From assembly GCF_009389715.1 (NCBI RefSeq), contig NW_024067692.1, positions 1,183,501 through 1,247,500 on the forward strand: DNA of 64,000 nucleotides, given 5' to 3'. A program made the position numbers and the translations under genes. Shown piece by piece: positions 25,301 through 35,936 of this stretch. Positions within the stretch are counted from its first letter, which is position 1, and every line of letters starts with the position of its first letter. The notes beneath the pieces were generated by a model. The model worked only from the letters and a program-made list of their open reading frames with translations. It was not told the DNA's origin and did no database searches. This DNA comes from Phoenix dactylifera (lineage: Eukaryota; Streptophyta; Magnoliopsida; Arecales; Arecaceae).

Positions 25301-25763
25301 AGTTTTGTTGCTATTGAAGTTTGGAGTATCTTCTTTTGTTTGAACGTCTTATAGCACCAAGAAATCCATGTTAGCTGGTGTCTTGGTGAGAGAAATTTTT
25401 GATGTCACTAAATTTTCAAGCGCAATGGGCTTTCAGGTGTTATCAGAAGATGAAAACAATGTGAAAGCATTATTCAGACGAGGAAAAGCTAGAGCAGAAC
25501 TTGGTCAAACGGATGCTGCCAGGGAGGACTTTCAAAAGGCAAGAAAATTTGCCCCAGAAGACAAGGCTATTGCGAGAGAGCTGAGGCTGCTCGCTGAACA
25601 TGACAAAGCTATCTATGAGAAGCAGAAAGAGATTTATAAGGGGATTTTTGGAGACAGGCCTGAACCCAAACCCAAGAGGTTGAGTTGGGTAGTTGTTTTC
25701 TGGCAATGGCTTGTATCACTGATTTGCAGCCTATTCAAGCGCCGACAGCCTAAAGCTGACTAA
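13394..25763 (+). CDS. TWD1: FKBP42 / TWISTED DWARF 1 immunophilin-like protein
   Basis: Seven coding exons: 13394-13430, 14528-14710, 20201-20290, 23278-23462, 23687-23809, 23907-24059 and 25437-25763. All junctions are GT/AG and keep frame, giving 365 residues, the same length as Arabidopsis TWD1. Exons 2-4 hold the FKBP-type domain (about residues 50-163; PPMADLLYEVELIGFDE at its end). Exons 5-7 hold the TPR domain (NPCHLNMAACMLKLKRYSEA, ALFRRGKARAELGQ), then a basic calmodulin-binding-like region and a C-terminal membrane anchor LSWVVVFWQWLVSLICSLF (about 339-357) before KRRQPKAD. In Arabidopsis the protein binds HSP90 and ABCB auxin transporters and supports their delivery to the plasma membrane; its prolyl isomerase activity is weak or absent. 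Introns are long (intron 2 is 5.5 kb, with nested LTRs). A possible poly(A) signal AATAAA lies at 26011. Confidence 0.95.
14206..14233. repeat. C28 homopolymer in TWD1 intron 1
   Basis: An uninterrupted run of 28 C lies in the first coding intron of TWD1 (G28 on the other strand). Such a tract can form i-motif or G-quadruplex structures and is prone to length change and sequencing error. Confidence 0.85.
16134..19769. mobile_element. Fossil solo LTR (outer), host of a second LTR
   Basis: The segment begins TGTCACGCCCCAAATTC and ends GGCCATCACA, giving TG...CA ends. Flanking pentamers are ATAGG (16129-16133) and ATGGG (19770-19774), a near match. Without the inner insertion it is about 1.64 kb. 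No gag or pol was seen, so it is best read as a solo LTR of a retrotransposon of unknown lineage, left by recombination between two LTRs. It contains a purine/pyrimidine-rich stretch (about 18950-19075) and GC-rich sequence; open frames over it show no known domain. Confidence 0.6.
16789..18776. mobile_element. Fossil solo LTR (inner), nested in the outer LTR
   Basis: A 1988-bp segment beginning TGATAGTCAACTTTAA and ending TTTAGCACTTATCA (inverted TGATA/TATCA ends). It is flanked by a perfect 5-bp duplication GGACT (16784-16788 and 18777-18781), so it is one clean LTR-retroelement insertion. No internal coding region or second LTR is present, so it is a solo LTR. A second copy of its first 250 bases is at 63752-64000. 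The GC-rich centre gives long open frames on the reverse strand that look like low-complexity Ser/Pro-rich reading, not a known protein. Confidence 0.8.
20291..23277 (+). other. TWD1 intron 3 (3.0 kb)
   Basis: AT-rich intron between the exon ending LILGK and the exon beginning EKTEMTGLGIG. Includes a CCACC-rich stretch near 22030-22060. No gene or clear transposon ends were recognised. Confidence 0.8.
24545..24735. repeat. GGTAC-rich dispersed repeat, copy 2
   Basis: Lies in TWD1 intron 6 (24060-25436). Dense in GTACC, GGTAC and CCGAACCGG words, with many short inverted repeats. Related to 1131-1302 (same order of blocks, clearly diverged). Confidence 0.45.
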
Positions 25764-26648
25764 GCATTATGTGGTAAGCACTAAGCACCAAATGAGACCA
25801 TTGAAGAACTGGTACCATTTTGTCAGGATGTCTGATCTTCCATGCTTGCTATTTTAATTTCTTTCGAATCCCATAAGGATCGCGCATTGCTTGTTTCTTC
25901 ATATTTTGTTAGTGTTGGTGCTTGTTTTTCGTATTGAATAGAAAGGGCACTCTCTCTCTCTCTGTTACACACACACACCCCTTTCTTAGTGCTAAATTTG
26001 GGTTTGTGTGAATAAATCGCTTTAATGGTGGTGGGCACTCTATGATCGTTTAGAAACAATTCCAATTCTATGCCGGTCACAGATGCATGTGATGCAATCA
26101 ATCCAAATACCGAAATTTAATGCCTTTACAACCTTTTATGAACGCAAGCTTCTTAAAAATCCCACATTTTCTCTGCTGTTTAACAATAGCAAGCTGTAAG
26201 GGAACCATGTATCTTGCAGGCACCTCTGCATGTTTTACATGTAAACTTTTGCACGTCTGATTTGCGTGAAGTGAAATTTTAGTGGGCTACATGCTAAAGT
26301 AGTTTGTGATGGTGGGACTGAAGTTTGCTTGGAAAGACAGCTCCTTATAACTTGCAAATGTGATATCATCTTTCCAGTTAATCTCTAGGAGAGGGAGGCG
26401 TGGATGTTTTGTGTAAATTATCTTCAAATCCTGAAGAGATTAATAACTTTGTAACATTTGTACGCCAGATGGAAAAGAATCCCGAAACATGCTTTTGTTA
26501 TGATGTTGAATCTGTATTTGAGGACATGGCTTATGCTGTTTGTTTTACGAAGTCTGTGCATATACGAACAAATTCCATGAGTCAATGTAGAATCTGCAAT
26601 GCTATTTACCTTTCATTAACTTTTACATATGTCCTTGGAAGAGGTGGT

Positions 26649-26830
26649 GCTATAATTTGCTGCAGCATGAATCTATCATTTACTAGCTCTACTAAGTGAA
26701 GAAAGTCAACATTGACAAGGACAACAAAAGCATGAAACCAGTTAGTTATAGGACATGTCATTGGAAATATTAGAGAAAAGAAACGATAAGCCAGGTCTCA
26801 CCTTTAATTGCGAAGTCTTGGTTTGTATTT
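26649..26830. repeat. Intergenic direct repeat, copy A
   Basis: Begins GCTATAATTTGCTGCAGCAT and runs through AACATTGACAAGGACAACAAA to the TTTAATTGC...TTTGT segment. Matches 27455-27637 in the same order and orientation with scattered differences and small indels. Confidence 0.65.
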
Positions 26831-27454
26831 AAGTAAGGTGGTTTTCCTTGTGGTGTCTGAAATTCTTTTTAGAAGATTTTAGTCTCTCTAGTCTCTCTCT
26901 CTCTCTCTAGTTTTCATGGAACAAAAAACTGGCCACATAGGGTATTTCAAGCAGCATCTTGGAATTTCCTTTCTCGCTGCTTGGTTATGAGGCTTAATTA
27001 TGATGCTGCTTTTGTGTGCAACAATAGGGAATCCATCAACAGGTGATTCATCATGATGGTTCTTGAATAATAATCAGCGAAAGTTATTCTGAAAAAAAAG
27101 GTCTCTTTGGGTGGTTGTGGGGAGTGTAAAGGGCAAGTGGTATTGCCGGTGCCTTCTCGGCCCCAATCAGCAGGTGTTGGTAGGCATCCACTAGCCGAAG
27201 CCACAAAGTATGCCTGATTTCTCCATTTATATCATCTGCGACATTGCCTTGATCAAACACAAAGCAAAATCATTGCATCAACTGCCACACCAAAGGGTCT
27301 AAAAATTCTCCGAGACCACTTTATAGGGAATCAAACTTATGACTCTCTATAAGTGGTTCGTACCAAACATTTTTTTATAACCTTTTTTTTATAAAAAAAA
27401 TATAAGCAGAAGAGTGACAACTCCACCTAGTTTCATTGAGAAGAAAATGGTTGC

Positions 27455-27637
27455 GCTATAATTTGCTGCAGCATGAATCAATCGTTTACTATAATAACTG
27501 AAGAAAATCAACATTAACAAGGACAACAAAGACACAAAACTAGTTTGTCATAGGAAATGTCAAAGTAACGATGAGCAGCAGCAAGTTCAAGTAGGTCTAA
27601 ACCTTTATTTAATTGCCAACTCTTAGTTTGTGCTTTG
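27455..27637. repeat. Intergenic direct repeat, copy B
   Basis: Same order of blocks as 26649-26830, about 0.8 kb downstream. Similarity stops close to the start of LINE-like sequence at about 27640, which suggests that the LINE tail interrupted it. Confidence 0.65.
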
Positions 27638-27689
27638 AAAGAGCAAGGGGTGATCACCCCCTTTTGCTCCAAAACTTTTGGCGGTGTGC

Positions 27690-27857
27690 TAGAGAGTGTA
27701 CCTTCTTATGGGCTAGTTATATTTACCGTAAGACCAATAGAGCGGCGAATATGCTCTTCTCTTTTTGGGATATTTTGTTTTTTGATTCTGCTGGATGTAT
27801 TCATACGAGATTTGTGTGAGTTGGTCGACTTATCAAAAAACAAAAAAAAACATGAGG
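27690..27857 (+). mobile_element. 5'-truncated L1-type LINE tail (RNase H C-terminus)
   Basis: One frame reads WASYIYRKTNRAAN and ends CIHTRFV-stop, like the C-terminus of the RNase H domain in plant L1 ORF2 proteins (compare CIQTRVV at the end of the full LINE in this window). It is followed by a short A-rich tail ending near 27857. The left boundary is uncertain and no target duplication was found. Confidence 0.55.
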
Positions 27858-28648
27858 TGATGAAAAGGATGGGCAAATGAAATTGATCCAATAGGTGTGG
27901 GACCACATAAAGTCCCCGCAGGCCATTTGTGTAACGAGATTCCTTGGCAAGATGAGCAAAGTTTAAAGCCATGAGGGCCCTTGTTGTTTCTAAGTTGTGG
28001 GACAACCCATGACCTCTAAAGCCAAGTCCCCTCCTCCTTGTCTCTCTAAACGGCCAATACCCCAGCTCGATTATTGACTTGGACCAACATACCTTCTCGC
28101 TTTATCTTTTTGAGCGTACCAAGGCAACTTACTAGGGAGGGCTCCTCCATCCACCACTAGAGCTGGCCTGTCCCACAGTCTTAATCAAAGGCTGTTAGTA
28201 TAATAACATTTGTAGATTCACAAACAAATTCATCTTTCTAGTTTATGTCATTCATTTTTTTTAACAAGCTTTTGGAAACAGGCTGAGTAAGCAAGTCATC
28301 GAGTGTATTCTTAAAAATTTCATCCCTGAGCAGCTTTAAACTGTTTTTGCTACCACTTTAGGAAATGGCAAAGAACATAGGCGCATCGCTGATGCTCTGG
28401 GCTGCATGATTGTCTGCAAAAATTTCTAATGTCCGGCGTATGTCACATTCTAATCCTGTTTATATTTCATTTATCATTTGAGTTTCTTTGTTGCAACAAA
28501 TCTTTATTGGTGGAATGATGACAAGAGATGAATGAGCTAAATTTACAATTTGATCTATGATAAAGATGGAGACGTTTAGGGGTCTTGGGAAAAAAACATT
28601 TCACGAAGATACGATGCCTAATACTCGCAAAACTTCAATTAAGTATCG

Positions 28649-28649
<1 letters not shown>

Positions 28650-28702
<53 letters not shown>
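28650..28702. repeat. (AT)n microsatellite
   Basis: About 26 uninterrupted AT units. Open frames through it only read the repeat. Confidence 0.95.
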
Positions 28703-28704
<2 letters not shown>

Positions 28705-28969
28705 TGTGCAGCTAATAATGAGGTCATCATGGTAAAACATAATTCACTTTCTTCTATAAATGCTTGGCAACAAAGCAAATCTGGCATGAGAAATTAGCCT
28801 AAGACACGCCATTTCAAAACATACCTGGCTCATTGGTCTTCGAGAAAGGGAAAAAAAAAAAAGGAGTATGGTCCATGAAAAAATAAAAAAATAATTTATA
28901 GTTGATTGGAGTTTAAAAAAGATAAAAAAATATTTTTTATGGGAATAAATTTTTTATATTATGGCCTTA

Positions 28970-29288
28970 TTTGGATGATTGGGTAGAAAATTTTTTAGGA
29001 TTCGTGATTTGGAATAATACAACATGCAAAATTATAGGATTATAAGTTGGGCTAGATTTATATTCATAAATACACAGATCTAGCTTTAGAGTTGGCCGTT
29101 CCAAATCCTATAGAGTTGAGGGATTTTTTTTTCTCTCTATAAAATTCGGGCCGTCCCACTCCAAAACAAGTCTTAGGTATTTATGAACACAAGCCTAGTC
29201 CATCCTATAATTCCATAATTTTATTGGTTGTACGGTTTAAACTACGAACCCTGTAAGATTTTCAGTCTAATCATGCAAATAGATCCTT
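28970..29288. mobile_element. Foldback MITE, about 320 bp
   Basis: The left end GGCCTTATTTGGATGATTGG and the reverse complement of the right end (GGATCTATTTGCATGATTAG) align, and the alignment continues through most of the element (TATAGGAT, TTCATAAATAC, CCTATAGAG-like blocks). The whole unit is therefore an imperfect inverted repeat with a T-rich centre near 29125-29140. It has no coding potential. The superfamily (hAT or PIF/Harbinger-like) is not settled because the target duplication was not resolved. Confidence 0.65.
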
Positions 29289-31004
29289 CATGAAAAAAAA
29301 TTATGTGGGATATAGAAAAGTGACTTTTCCACATGATGAAAATTAGAATATTTTTTCTCTCAAAGCATCTTTTAGATTGAATGAGATAAGATCTTTTCTT
29401 TTATTAAAAGCACAATAGGTATTTTATATAATTTTTTTTAGAAAAATAAATTTTTAACCAAACATAAATCATGATTTATGAAACCTATCTCTTTTCGAGC
29501 ATCAGCTTTTTTTTTTTTTAGATATTTTAATATTTTTTTTTCCCATCGAACCATACGATCCTGCAGAAGCACCAAACATACTGTACTTAGATAGGGCAAA
29601 CAAGCGGTGCGCGTGATCAAGCTAATAGTCCGAAAATGGGTTTCCCCTGGCTCCTAGAATCCCTAGTCCAGAACAGGTGCATCAAGATATTTTTTAGTCT
29701 TCGATGTAGTGTCCATGTAGAGCCTAAAACTAGAATAATATATACTCAAGTCCCCTGTTTCACGGGCGAAAATGTGGACATCGGCAGCAAGAAAAAGCCG
29801 AGTTAGGGAGCCGTCTTTCCAAACAGAGGATCCAATGTCCCGATACTAAAGCCGGAAGACAGGCGCGACCCCCGAGAAAAGGCCAGAAAAATGCAGCCAG
29901 AAAACATATGGCCAATCCATATTCCCTGTTCATCGAAAGAAATATGCTCTGTTAATGAGATGCTACAGTCTAATTTGTTGCGATTTCACTCGACTCGCAT
30001 CATGAGAATAATATATTCTCAGTTGTACTTATCTTGTCACCAGACCTAAGATGTACAGTAGAACAATAATACAATCAACCTATGTTCTTTTTTAAAAAAA
30101 GGAATAAACAAGTTCAGCATGTGTAAACATCCATTCTCATTGTCCAAGTTTACATGAAGATACGTTACCAGTATGACCCACAGCTTAATACTAGTCTAGA
30201 ATGAAAGTGGACGAATTAATTAAGGTTACTGTTTTTTCGCCTCTTCAGCTCCCATAATCTATTAATACTTTCTCCTGTTTTTTTGTTAAATATTTACTTC
30301 TAATCAATGCTTTAAATAATGCATCACCTTATTAGATCACTTGTAGTGTCATCTCGCTATTACCTCGTGGAAGTCAGTGATTGGTTAAGAAATACCAAGA
30401 GCACGGCACCTATCTTTTGGGCACTGCACCAATCTGGGACAGCACTCACAAAATAAACTCAATTCTAAGCAACTGCAGCTCGGGTGAAAGCTTAGAAATT
30501 AGAATCTCGAGAAGCACAATTGCACAGACCTCAACAAAAAGCTCCCAAAAGACGACACTCATTTAGCGGGAGATAAATTATTTTTAAATTAAGCCTCGCT
30601 TGCACTGGTCTGAAGCATTTTTTTGGTTGCCACATCTTGGTCAATGGTCAAAGGTTAATGGACCAAAAAAAAATAATAGTCATAGATTACCGAGATCTAG
30701 GGATATCTCCAGCCTCGTCCGGGTAACGACCGCCCACCGCGGTCGCTGCCCACAACATCAGCCTTTGGAACTGTTGGTCCCATTACCAATCGGCAATACG
30801 CCATTAATCCGTCCTTGTAAGACAAAAAAGAATTCTTCGCTGTGAGGAGAGTCAAATGACATACTCATGGCGTCGAGCACTAGAAATCTGATCTCTACAG
30901 TTCATTTCTGCCTTTTTGCATTGAGAATAACCTCTAGGAACCCATCTCAATTGGTAAAAAGTTTTTAAGAAATATTTAATGAATTCTTTGATAGGGAAAA
31001 ATGG

Positions 31005-31007
<3 letters not shown>

Positions 31008-31046
<39 letters not shown>

Positions 31047-31048
31047 GT
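31008..31048. repeat. (GA)n tract upstream of the LRR receptor gene
   Basis: A GA microsatellite of about 40 bases lies 0.6 kb before the receptor start codon. GA tracts in plant promoters and leaders can bind GAGA-binding (BPC) factors; a regulatory role here is only an inference. Confidence 0.7.
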
Positions 31049-31636
31049 CATGTCAACCGTAGCAGGCCCCAATGGTGTACTGCTGTGCTGCTGCTCCACC
31101 CATGGCCCAACTACTACTCACTCATAGATGAAACGAGACTTCTGTGATGTCGCTGCAAAAGGACTGGGTGCCACGCCTGTTTCTGGCTTCCGGTCTCCTT
31201 CAACACATCCCCACCCATCTCTTCTCCTTCTCGTGTTTGCCTCTTACAAAGCTTGCTGTTTGCTTTTGTGCCCAACTTTTTTTTTTTTTATATGTTCGAT
31301 AGAAGCATCAAGGAAGGGACCAGGATTTCTTTCTAGGTATCCTTCACTCGTCCACCCAGCTCAAGCTGCTGTCATTTTGTGAATCATGTAAATATCTCTC
31401 TTGTATGCTTTGGATTTGAGGGGGGGGAGGGGGGGACTAGTGATTCTCAAAGGGAAATCAACTCTTCCTCACAGGTGTGGGCTTGTTAGATGAGAGATGG
31501 GTCTCCACCAGCCCTCTAAATGTATGTCTTGAAGCAGAAAGTGGAAAGAGATTGTTTCTCTGAAGAAAAGAAGATATAGAACATCATCTATATACCAAAA
31601 AGAAGAGGAAGAGGAAAGAGGGTACTGGCTCTGCCA

Positions 31637-34409
31637 ATGGCTTCTTTTGGCTGCTGCTGTTTTGCTCTTCTGATGGTTAGTCTTCTACTTGGAAGCCAGC
31701 CAGCCACTGCCCAGCTTCAGGATCAGCCCACTATGGTGGCTCTCCAGAGAGAGCTCATGGTGGCGGACTGGGAGCTCAACAGCACAAGCTACTGCTTCTG
31801 GCGCGGCGTCACCTGCGGCGGCCCGAACCAAGCGGTGGAGGCGCTCGACCTCCCTCGCCGCAACCTCCGAGGTAACATCTCGCTCATCTCCGAGCTCATG
31901 TCATTAAAGCGGCTGGATCTTTCCGGCAATTCCTTTCATGGATCAATTCCTTCTTCTCTTGGAAATTTAGCCATGCTCAAGTTCCTCGACTTGTCGATGA
32001 ACAAGTTTGAGAACAGGATTCCATCATCTTTAGGCAAAATCAGAGACCTCATATCATTAAATCTTTCGAACAACTTCCTCTCGGGGGAAATACCCGATGA
32101 GTTGAAGAATTTAGAGAGGCTTCAGGAGCTTCAGATTTCTGGGAACAATCTTACTGGCTCCATTCCTGATTGGGTTGGCAACCTCACTGATCTGAGAGTC
32201 GTTTCGGCATATGAGAATAGTTTGGTTGGTGTGATTCCCAGAAATCTGGGCTCGGTTTCTCAGCTTGAGGTGGTGAACCTCCACTCCAACCTGCTCGAAG
32301 GGGCGATACCAGAGAGCATTTTCAAGTCGGGGAAGCTGCAAGTTCTGGTGCTGACTGTAAACAGATTGAATGGCAGCCTTCCCAAGTCGTTGGGGAACTG
32401 CAAAGGCCTCTCGAGTCTTCGAATTGGAAACAATCAGCTCGCTGGGAGCATTCCTGCGTCCATTGGCAACGTTAGCAGCCTAACATACTTTGAGGCAGAC
32501 AACAACAACCTCTCTGGAGAGATTGTTCCAGAGTTTGCACAGTGCTTGAACCTCACGCTATTGAACTTGGCCTCTAATGGCTTCACAGGGACCATACCTG
32601 AGAGGCTCGGGGAGCTGAAGAACCTCCAAGAGTTCATTGTCTCAGATAACAGTCTCACAGGCGATTTCCCAAAGTCTATCCTCAGGTGCAGGAACCTTAG
32701 CAAACTTGACCTGAGCGACAATCGATTCAATGGAAGCCTACCTGAAGACCTCTGCAGCATGTCGAGACTGCAATTCCTACTTCTGGATCACAACTCCATC
32801 AGTGGAGAGATTCCTGGGGGAATTGGGAACTGCGGAAGGCTGCTCGAGCTGCAGATGGGCAGCAACTACCTGACTGGTAACATCCCACCTGAGATCGGCA
32901 AGATCAAGAATTTGCAGATAGCTCTAAATCTTAGCTTCAATCACCTCAGAGGACGATTGCCTCAGGAACTGGGAAGGCTCGACAAGCTGGTCTCCTTGGA
33001 TGTCTCCAACAACCAGCTTTCTGGAGGCATTCCATCGGAACTCAAAGGCATGCTGAGCTTGATAGAAGTGAATTTCTCAAACAATCAGCTCGCCGGCCCG
33101 ATACCAATCTTTGGTCCATTTCAGAAGAGCCCTCGTTCAAGTTTTTCAGGAAATAAAGACCTATGCGGTGATCCGTTGGAATCTAACTGTGGGGATTATT
33201 TTGGATCGGCCGATGGTTCGGACCGACACAGGGTGTCCTACAAGATTGTATTAGCTGTTGTTGGATCTGGTTTGGCTGTTTTCGTGGCGGTATCGGTTAT
33301 TGTTGGCCTGTTTATGCTGAGAGAGAGACAAGAAATGGATGCCAAGGCTGTCGTGGTTGCAGGGGAAGTGGTTGTGACTCCTCCACAAATAGCTGCTGGG
33401 AATGTCTTTATTGAGAGCTTGATGCAAGCCATCGACTTTGACAGTGCTGTCAAAGCAACCTTGAAGGATTCAAATAAATTGAGCAGCGGGACATTTAGCA
33501 CCGTCTATAAGGCAGTGATGCCATCAGGACTTGTTCTTTCAGTCAAGAAGCTGAAATCCGTGGATAGATCGGTTGTTCACCACCAGAATAAAATGATAAG
33601 GGAGCTTGAAAGGCTTGGAAATCTTTGCCATGCCAATCTGATGAGGCCTATCGGTTACGTAATCTATGAGGATGTCGCCCTCTTGCTGCACCATCACATG
33701 CCTAATGGAACACTAGCGCAGCTCCTCCACGACACCACGGGCACTGGGTTCGATTCCAATTGGCCAAGAAGGCTGTCCATTGCTGTTGGAGTTGCTGAAG
33801 GATTAGCCTTCCTTCACCACATTGCCATTATCCATTTGGATATATCATCTGGCAACATTTTTCTTGATGCTGATTTCAATGCTCTGATTGGGGAGATAGA
33901 GATATCCAAGCTCTTGGATCCATCAAAAGGAACTGCAAGTATCAGTGCAGTGGCTGGCTCCTTTGGTTATATTCCTCCAGGTAATCTTTTTTTTTCCTCC
34001 TTTTTCTTTCATTTCTTTCCATATACTGAGCCCAAAAGAAGTGCAGTGCTAGCATGTTGTTCATTACCAATCTCTTTTGACAGAATATGCATACACAATG
34101 CAAGTTACAGTGCCAGGGAATGTTTATAGCTTTGGAGTGGTGTTACTTGAGATCCTAACATCTCGATTGCCGGTCGATGAGATCTTCGGGGAAGGGATAG
34201 ACCTGGTGAAATGGGTCCATAGCGCATCAGGAAGGGGCGAGACTCCAGAACAGATAATGGATGCGAGGTTAAGTACTGTCTCATTTGCTTGGAGAAAGCA
34301 AATGCTGGCAGTTCTGAAGGTTGCGATGCTCTGCACCGACAGCACACCAGCAAAGCGGCCTAAGATGAAGAAAGTATTGGAGATGCTTCTTGAAGTGAAG
34401 GAAAATTAG
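31637..34409 (+). CDS. LRR receptor-like kinase, PXC3/At2g41820 type (probable pseudokinase)
   Basis: Two exons, 31637-33980 and 34084-34409, joined across a GTAATC...GACAG intron that splits the PPEYAYT codons; 889 residues, close to Arabidopsis At2g41820. Order: signal peptide (about 1-26), N-terminal cap with CFWRGVTC, about 17 LRRs to residue ~500, paired Cys (LCGDPLESNC), a transmembrane helix at about 537-560, then a kinase-like domain from about 609. The Lys of subdomain II is present (K637), and the catalytic loop reads HLDISSGN (D735, N740). The glycine loop is degenerate (SSGTFSTVYK), HRD is HLD, and the DFG position reads GEI (752-754). The family shares these features, so weak or no catalysis is expected. 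It would sit in the plasma membrane; relatives are linked to vascular development. The kinase end is in exon 2 and includes TPAKRPKMKKVLEML. Confidence 0.93.
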
Positions 34410-34996
34410 ATGTAAGATTTTTTAGAAACTTCTCCAACCCTTCATTTGAGGTTTATGTGATGATAGGTACAAGGTTCAGAACACTTAGTTGATTGGAGCT
34501 TCTGCTATGCTTCCACTACTTGCAGGTTAGGCTTGAAAGTAGAACTTAAATTCTTGGGGGGAGAAGGGTGGGGAAAAAAAATGCTAGAACTTGTACCGTG
34601 TTTCAGCGAAAGCCGAATCAAGATTTCTGTAATTACGGTTTATATTGAATTTGATGGTGAATTTGTTGTGAGAAGAACATCTTGTGATGCAACGGTGCCT
34701 ATCTTTGAAGTCGATGGATGTCAAACAAAAAATGTTGTTATATTCCTCTGCTGCATGACCATATCTATATGAACGTGAGTTGGTCTGAAGACTGAAAAAG
34801 AACCAACAGTCCAGTTCTGTTCTGCTTTCTGAGCTGTATGGAGATGTTGGTTTCTAATGCGTAGTCTACTTTTAATATTTGCATCTTCCTTGAACTGATT
34901 GTTAGCCGAACGTTGAAACAACAAATTCATCTTTTATCATGGCTGTCAAAGTAACTCTTAAGTCGATAGGAAGTCTTAAAGAGGAGAATGATAGAA

Positions 34997-35076
34997 AAGA
35001 ATTCTATTTCTGTCTATTTGTTACAATGTACTGGAGAAGAATTCTATTTCTGTCTATTTGTTACAATGTACTGGAG
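34997..35076. repeat. Perfect 40-bp tandem duplication
   Basis: Two adjacent identical 40-base units starting AAGAATTCTATTTCTGTC (34997-35036, 35037-35076). The lack of differences points to a recent slippage or repair event. Confidence 0.9.
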
Positions 35077-35394
35077 CAACCTATACATAGATTAGGAGGC
35101 TGAGAAAGTTTAGTAAGGCCGACTAAGTTTGATATAATCAATCACAAATTAATCAAGATGAAATTTGGTAAAGCCAGCCAAATTTGGCATAATGTCCTGC
35201 GCAATGATTCTAACAGGAGGGTCATACTTTGCTCAGCCTATCGCTTCAAAAACAGGGGGCTTCCATCAGTCAACAGTCAAACGTATATTCTTGGCTCAAC
35301 ATGTTCATTGGACCTTCTGATTTTTCTGTTGTTTATGTGCCATTAAAGTTTGTTTAAACAAATAAGCAATGAAAAATTAGTACTCGTTTCTATT

Positions 35395-35630
35395 TGCTTA
35401 TGGATATGTGAAAGATGGGCTCAGAGTTGGAGTCCTCGAATGACTCCAGACCTCTAAATACCTATCCAAAGAGATGCGAAAGATTGGGCGGCTAAGTTTG
35501 CTGCGGATCACAGCAGCTGTCGCCTGTGGTCCTGGGCTCCAAGGTTCATAACCTGCTCACTGGTACTAATATCTGTCTCTGTACTCGAGTGGTATGAGCT
35601 AAAGATCATTTTTTTTTATTAAAAAAAGAA
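35395..35630 (+). mobile_element. Probable 5'-truncated LINE tail
   Basis: One frame reads RDAKDWAAKFAADHSSC, like the end of the RNase H domain of plant L1 ORF2 (compare EANGAADWVAAFAAHHS in the full LINE). It is followed by a GTATGAGCTAAAGATC-type 3' end and a short T/A-rich tail. The left boundary and target duplication were not resolved. Confidence 0.45.
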
Positions 35631-35851
35631 GGCACTTCTTTATGTGAGGATTGCACCGCATACCATGACTGCACATAACGCTATTTGATCAATCCGCTTT
35701 GGAAGTTCAAAGAATTGGACGTAAATTGATTTCCTGCTGCATGTTACCCATTGCTTATTGCCAAGAAAACGGTGCTAATCGCACTTGTAGAAGCACTCCA
35801 TAAACATAGATATGCATGATATTGGCCAAGTCTTGTGTCCGCAAAGAGACT

Positions 35852-35859
35852 TCCTGCAT

Positions 35860-35865
<6 letters not shown>
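35852..35865. repeat. LINE target-site duplication, left copy
   Basis: TCCTGCATTGCCTT directly before the T run; identical to 42852-42865. The last two T may belong to the tail. Confidence 0.85.
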
Positions 35866-35923
<58 letters not shown>

Positions 35924-35936
35924 AAAGCCGGGTTTT

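Larger units (their letters stand above)
25764..31600. other. Intergenic region between TWD1 and the LRR receptor gene
   Basis: Contains the TWD1 3' UTR (candidate AATAAA at 26011), CT microsatellites (about 25951-25964 and 26887-26908), a duplicated block, a LINE tail, an AT microsatellite and a foldback element (listed separately). An open frame at 26400-26699 has no recognisable domain. No intact gene was seen. Confidence 0.5.
34410..35850. other. 3' flank of the receptor gene and intergenic DNA
   Basis: Holds the receptor 3' UTR, a perfect 40-bp tandem duplication (34997-35076) and a probable LINE tail (35395-35630). Nothing else recognisable. Confidence 0.5.

Noticed and set aside
26400-26699. 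99-codon frame after TWD1
   Set aside because: Begins inside unique-looking AT-rich DNA and runs into a dispersed duplicated block; no family recognised.
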